From: JASBRS01 sp964496495 | GTDB taxonomy: Bacteria > Deinococcota > Deinococci > Deinococcales > Trueperaceae | Assembly (NCBI GenBank): GCA_964496495.1 | Contig: CAZBZU010000006.1 | Coordinates: forward strand, 39,566-103,565 | Length of the DNA stretch: 64,000 nucleotides | Reading direction: 5' to 3' | Part shown: in pieces, positions 61,894 through 64,000 of the stretch | How positions within the stretch are numbered: the first letter of the stretch is position 1 | How the letters are laid out: every line of letters starts with the position of its first letter | Position numbers and translations under genes: made by a program | The notes under the pieces: model-generated | What the model saw: the letters and a program-made list of their open reading frames with translations, nothing else | The model's database searches: none | Told to the model about the DNA's origin: nothing

Positions 61894-62715
61894 ATGCCCG
61901 GCCCCGCCAAGCGCGACCCAGCCCCGCCCGACCCAGCCCCACCCGACCCAGGCCCACCCGACCCAGGCCCACCCGAGCCCCGGCGACTGCGGGTCGCCGT
62001 CCACCTGCTGCCGGTGGCGGGCGAGCTCGGTGGCAGCGTGGCGGTGGTGGTGGACGTGCTGCGCATGACGACCACCGCGACCGTGCTGGCCGACCTGGGG
62101 CTGGCGCACCTGACGGTGGTGCCCGAGGTAGCACGGGCGCGCGAGCGAGCCAAGGCGGCCGGCGCGCTCCTGCTGGGCGAGCGCAACGCTCTCCCGCCGG
62201 CAGGCTTCGATGCCGGCAACTCCCCCGCCGAGCTCAGCGGGGCGCTGGTGCGCGGGCGCGCCGCCGTGATCTGCACCACCAACGGCGCCGGAGCCGTGGA
62301 GGCCTGCGCCGGAGCTGACACCGTGCTGCTCGGCTGCCTGTGCAACGGCGAGGCGGCCGCCCGGCGCGCGCTGGCGCTGGCGGCGGACGGCATCGGCGGC
62401 GGCTGCGTGCGCCTGGTGTGCGCCGGGACCGAAGGGCGGCCATCCCTCGACGACATCGCCGGCGCCGGGCACATCGCGGCGGCTCTCTCGCGACTGGCCC
62501 CGCGGGCCGAACTCGACGACCTCGCGCTGGCGGCGCGCCTGGTGGCGGCGCCGACGGATCTCGCTCCGCTGCTGGCAGGCTCACGGCACGGGCGCCAGCT
62601 GCTGGCGGGCGGATTCCACGACGACGTGCTGCTCGCCTCGCGCCGCGACGTGTCGAGCTCGGTGATGGAGCGCGTGCAAGGCTCGCTCGACGCCTTCCGC
62701 CCCCTCCTCGGCTGA
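61894..62715 (+). CDS. ComB family 2-phosphosulfolactate phosphatase-like protein
   Basis: 273 aa. The conserved DVLRMTTTATVL, LLLGERNALPPAGFDAGNSPAEL, ICTTNGAGAVEAC and GGGCVRLVCAGTEGRPSLDDIAGAG blocks identify the ComB family, whose archaeal member dephosphorylates 2-phosphosulfolactate in coenzyme M synthesis. Bacterial homologues without that pathway have unclear substrates. The first ~28 residues are a Pro-Asp-Pro-Gly tandem repeat not found in the family; a start at a later codon would remove it, but ATG at 61894 has GAAGG upstream. Confidence 0.85.
   Translation: MPGPAKRDPAPPDPAPPDPGPPDPGPPEPRRLRVAVHLLPVAGELGGSVAVVVDVLRMTTTATVLADLGLAHLTVVPEVARARERAKAAGALLLGERNALPPAGFDAGNSPAELSGALVRGRAAVICTTNGAGAVEACAGADTVLLGCLCNGEAAARRALALAADGIGGGCVRLVCAGTEGRPSLDDIAGAGHIAAALSRLAPRAELDDLALAARLVAAPTDLAPLLAGSRHGRQLLAGGFHDDVLLASRRDVSSSVMERVQGSLDAFRPLLG
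61917..61978 (+). repeat. Short GC-rich tandem repeat in the comB-like 5' end
   Basis: About four imperfect 15-base units of the type GACCCAGCCCCACCC, encoding PDPAPP/PDPGPP. Likely slippage-prone; units vary at the third base of codons. Confidence 0.8.
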
Positions 62716-62818
62716 CGTCTCCCGGCGCCGGCGGCGGGCGCCGCTCCGCGACGCCGATCTAGACTGTGACCAACGCCGTGTCGGTGCGGCAACCGAGCCC
62801 GGCGTCAGGAGGGCGCTG

Positions 62819-63502
62819 ATGTACGGACACGAGGAGGTGTCGCGCTGGCCGCGACGGATCATGGTCGCAGCCCATCTGGCGCTGGTGGCGCTGGTGTCCT
62901 GGATCCTGGTGGGTGCGGGCATGCGCGTCGTGGGCGGTTGGCTGGGCGTCGGCTGGGTTCCGGGCGATCCCGCCCGTCGCGGCGTGTTGCTCGCCTTCGC
63001 CCTGGTCCTCTGGCTGCGCATGAGCCTGACCGCGCTGGTGCTGCTCCGGCGCCGCTTCCGCTGGTCGGAGATGGTTACCGTGACCTTCGGCGTGGCGCTC
63101 TACCAGCTGGGCTTCGGCCTGCTGGGGGCGGGCGCCCGCCAGCCGCTCGGCGCCTGGGACACCCTGGCGGTGGTGCTGTTCCTCGGCGGCGGCTCGCTCA
63201 ACACGGTCTCGGAGTGGGCGCGGTTGCGCTTCAAGTCGCGGCCGGAGAATCGCGGGAAGCTCTACACGCGGGGGCCGTTCGCCGTCGTACGGCACCCGAA
63301 CTACCTCGGCGACATCCTCTGGGGCATCGGCTGGGCGCTGCTGGGCCGCTCTCCTTGGGCGGCGCTCATCGTGCTGGTCGAGATCTCCGGCTTCGTGTTC
63401 GTCAACATCCCCCAGCTCTCGGCCTACCTCGAGAAGCGCTACGGCGACGCCTACCGAGCGTGGGCCGAGCGAACGGCGAGGCTGGTGCCGTTCCTGTACT
63501 GA
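62819..63502 (+). CDS. Membrane protein of the isoprenylcysteine carboxyl methyltransferase / steroid 5-alpha-reductase-like superfamily
   Basis: 227 aa, about six TM helices. The C-terminus has LYTRGPFAVVRHPNYLGDILWGIGWALL and YLEKRYGDAYRAWAERTARLVPFLY, the signature of the DUF1295/ICMT-type fold that methylates or reduces lipid-like substrates using SAM or NADPH. ATG at 62819 follows CAGGAGGGCGCTG. The substrate is unknown. Confidence 0.75.
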   Translation: MYGHEEVSRWPRRIMVAAHLALVALVSWILVGAGMRVVGGWLGVGWVPGDPARRGVLLAFALVLWLRMSLTALVLLRRRFRWSEMVTVTFGVALYQLGFGLLGAGARQPLGAWDTLAVVLFLGGGSLNTVSEWARLRFKSRPENRGKLYTRGPFAVVRHPNYLGDILWGIGWALLGRSPWAALIVLVEISGFVFVNIPQLSAYLEKRYGDAYRAWAERTARLVPFLY

Positions 63503-63526
63503 GCCGCCGTCCGGGCCCCGGACTCG

Positions 63527-64000
63527 TCACTCTGCCAGCAGGGTCCCACCCACCGGCTCGAGCCGCGCGCTGAAGTGCCTCAGCACCTCCGGCGCCTCCA
63601 CCAGGCGCACCCCGCGGATACGCTCCTTGACGTCGTTCACGTGCTCCAGCACCTCGGCCAGGTAGTCCACGTGGCTCTGGGTGTACACCCTCCTGGGGAA
63701 TGCCAGCCGCACCAGCTCCATGGGTGCGGCCTTCTCGCTGCCGTCGGGCTGCCGCCCGAACATCACCGAGCCGATCTCCACCGAGCGCACGCCACCCTCC
63801 AGGTACAGCACCAGTGACAGCGCCCACGCCGGGAACTGGCTCTGGGGAACGAATGGCAGCATGGCCTTGGCGTCGATGTAGACGGCGTGCCCGCCCGGCG
63901 GCTGCACGATGGGCACGCCCATCGCGGTGAGGCGCTCGCCGAGGTAGGCGATGCTCCGCAGGCGGTAGCGCAGGTAGGGCTCCTGGAGCGCCTCGTGGAA
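63527..64000 (-). CDS. tnaA: Tryptophanase / tyrosine phenol-lyase family, C-terminal part (runs off right edge)
   Basis: About 157 C-terminal residues visible: the segment reads PPGGHAVYIDAKAMLPFVPQ, then LEGGVRSVEIGSVMFG and ELVRLAFPRRVYTQSHVDYLAEVLEHV, the characteristic end of PLP-dependent beta-eliminating lyases that cleave tryptophan to indole, pyruvate and ammonia (or tyrosine to phenol). The PLP lysine lies beyond the window. Tryptophanase versus tyrosine phenol-lyase cannot be settled from this part alone. Confidence 0.85.
   Translation of the reverse strand, partial: FHEALQEPYLRYRLRSIAYLGERLTAMGVPIVQPPGGHAVYIDAKAMLPFVPQSQFPAWALSLVLYLEGGVRSVEIGSVMFGRQPDGSEKAAPMELVRLAFPRRVYTQSHVDYLAEVLEHVNDVKERIRGVRLVEAPEVLRHFSARLEPVGGTLLAE

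Noticed and set aside
1..64000. tRNA, rRNA, riboswitches or a replication origin
   Set aside because: No cloverleaf-like or rRNA-like sequence and no DnaA-box cluster was noticed when reading; a covariance-model scan would be needed for certainty.

Overview
The window is one high-GC bacterial chromosome segment with dense coding on both strands. Several things point to a Deinococcota-type organism, possibly Trueperaceae-like: diderm-style envelope genes (lipoproteins, an SLH-like protein, LysM hydrolases), solute-binding proteins with short AQ-type signal peptides, an FeoA/DtxR fusion, and -10-like boxes only 5-7 bases before start codons, as in the leaderless mRNAs known from Deinococcus. 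This placement is inference; no rRNA or tRNA is visible.

Layout. (1) 1-15.7 kb: ferrous iron uptake (a FeoB fragment with a membrane-anchored DtxR-FeoA regulator), two HTH_42/AlkZ-like proteins, a small repeat-bearing exported protein, a giant XRE-ATPase-TPR regulator, an ArsR metal sensor convergent with a P1B-4 metal ATPase, a methyltransferase, and a TetR/CPBP divergent pair around a perfect operator palindrome. (2) 15.7-19.8 kb: a decayed stretch with an adenylation-domain relic, a small unknown gene, a lipoprotein and an MFS relic. (3) 19.8-35 kb: a catabolic and peptide-uptake region. One operon runs GntR-creatininase family-PanE family-SDR-M20 peptidase-RraA-like. It is followed by two dipeptide-type ABC importers (each a binding protein plus two permeases, no ATPase), a second paralogous GntR and an aspartoacylase-family deacylase. 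Both GntR genes and the divergent importer carry an 8-6-8 operator overlapping the promoter -10. (4) 35-40.4 kb: a small HNH protein, a fatty acid desaturase, a cold-shock protein, a DUF1801 protein and a nitronate monooxygenase-like flavoprotein.

(5) 40.4-46.2 kb: accessory modules, a GGDEF-EAL protein and an AbiEi/AbiEii toxin-antitoxin pair, separated by direct copies of a composite repeat (A, B, C). A fourth copy (D) coincides with the 3' end of the AMP nucleosidase gene at 58.8 kb. This is the most unusual structure in the window: it looks like a series of attachment-site duplications left of amn, although no recombinase is visible. (6) 46.2-58.3 kb: an envelope and copper block made of a CopD/beta-propeller fusion, CopC, secreted YtkA-like proteins, a Sco protein, a tight operon of FtsE, FtsX, a periplasmic coiled-coil protein, an SLH-like protein and a YtkA-like protein, then divergent LysM-M23 and VanY-LysM peptidoglycan hydrolases. 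(7) 58.8-64 kb: AMP nucleosidase, a class V aminotransferase with a zinc-ribbon thioredoxin, a ComB-like phosphatase, a membrane methyltransferase-like protein and the C-terminal part of a tryptophanase.

All assignments come from reading the sequence and recalling families. No database search was possible.
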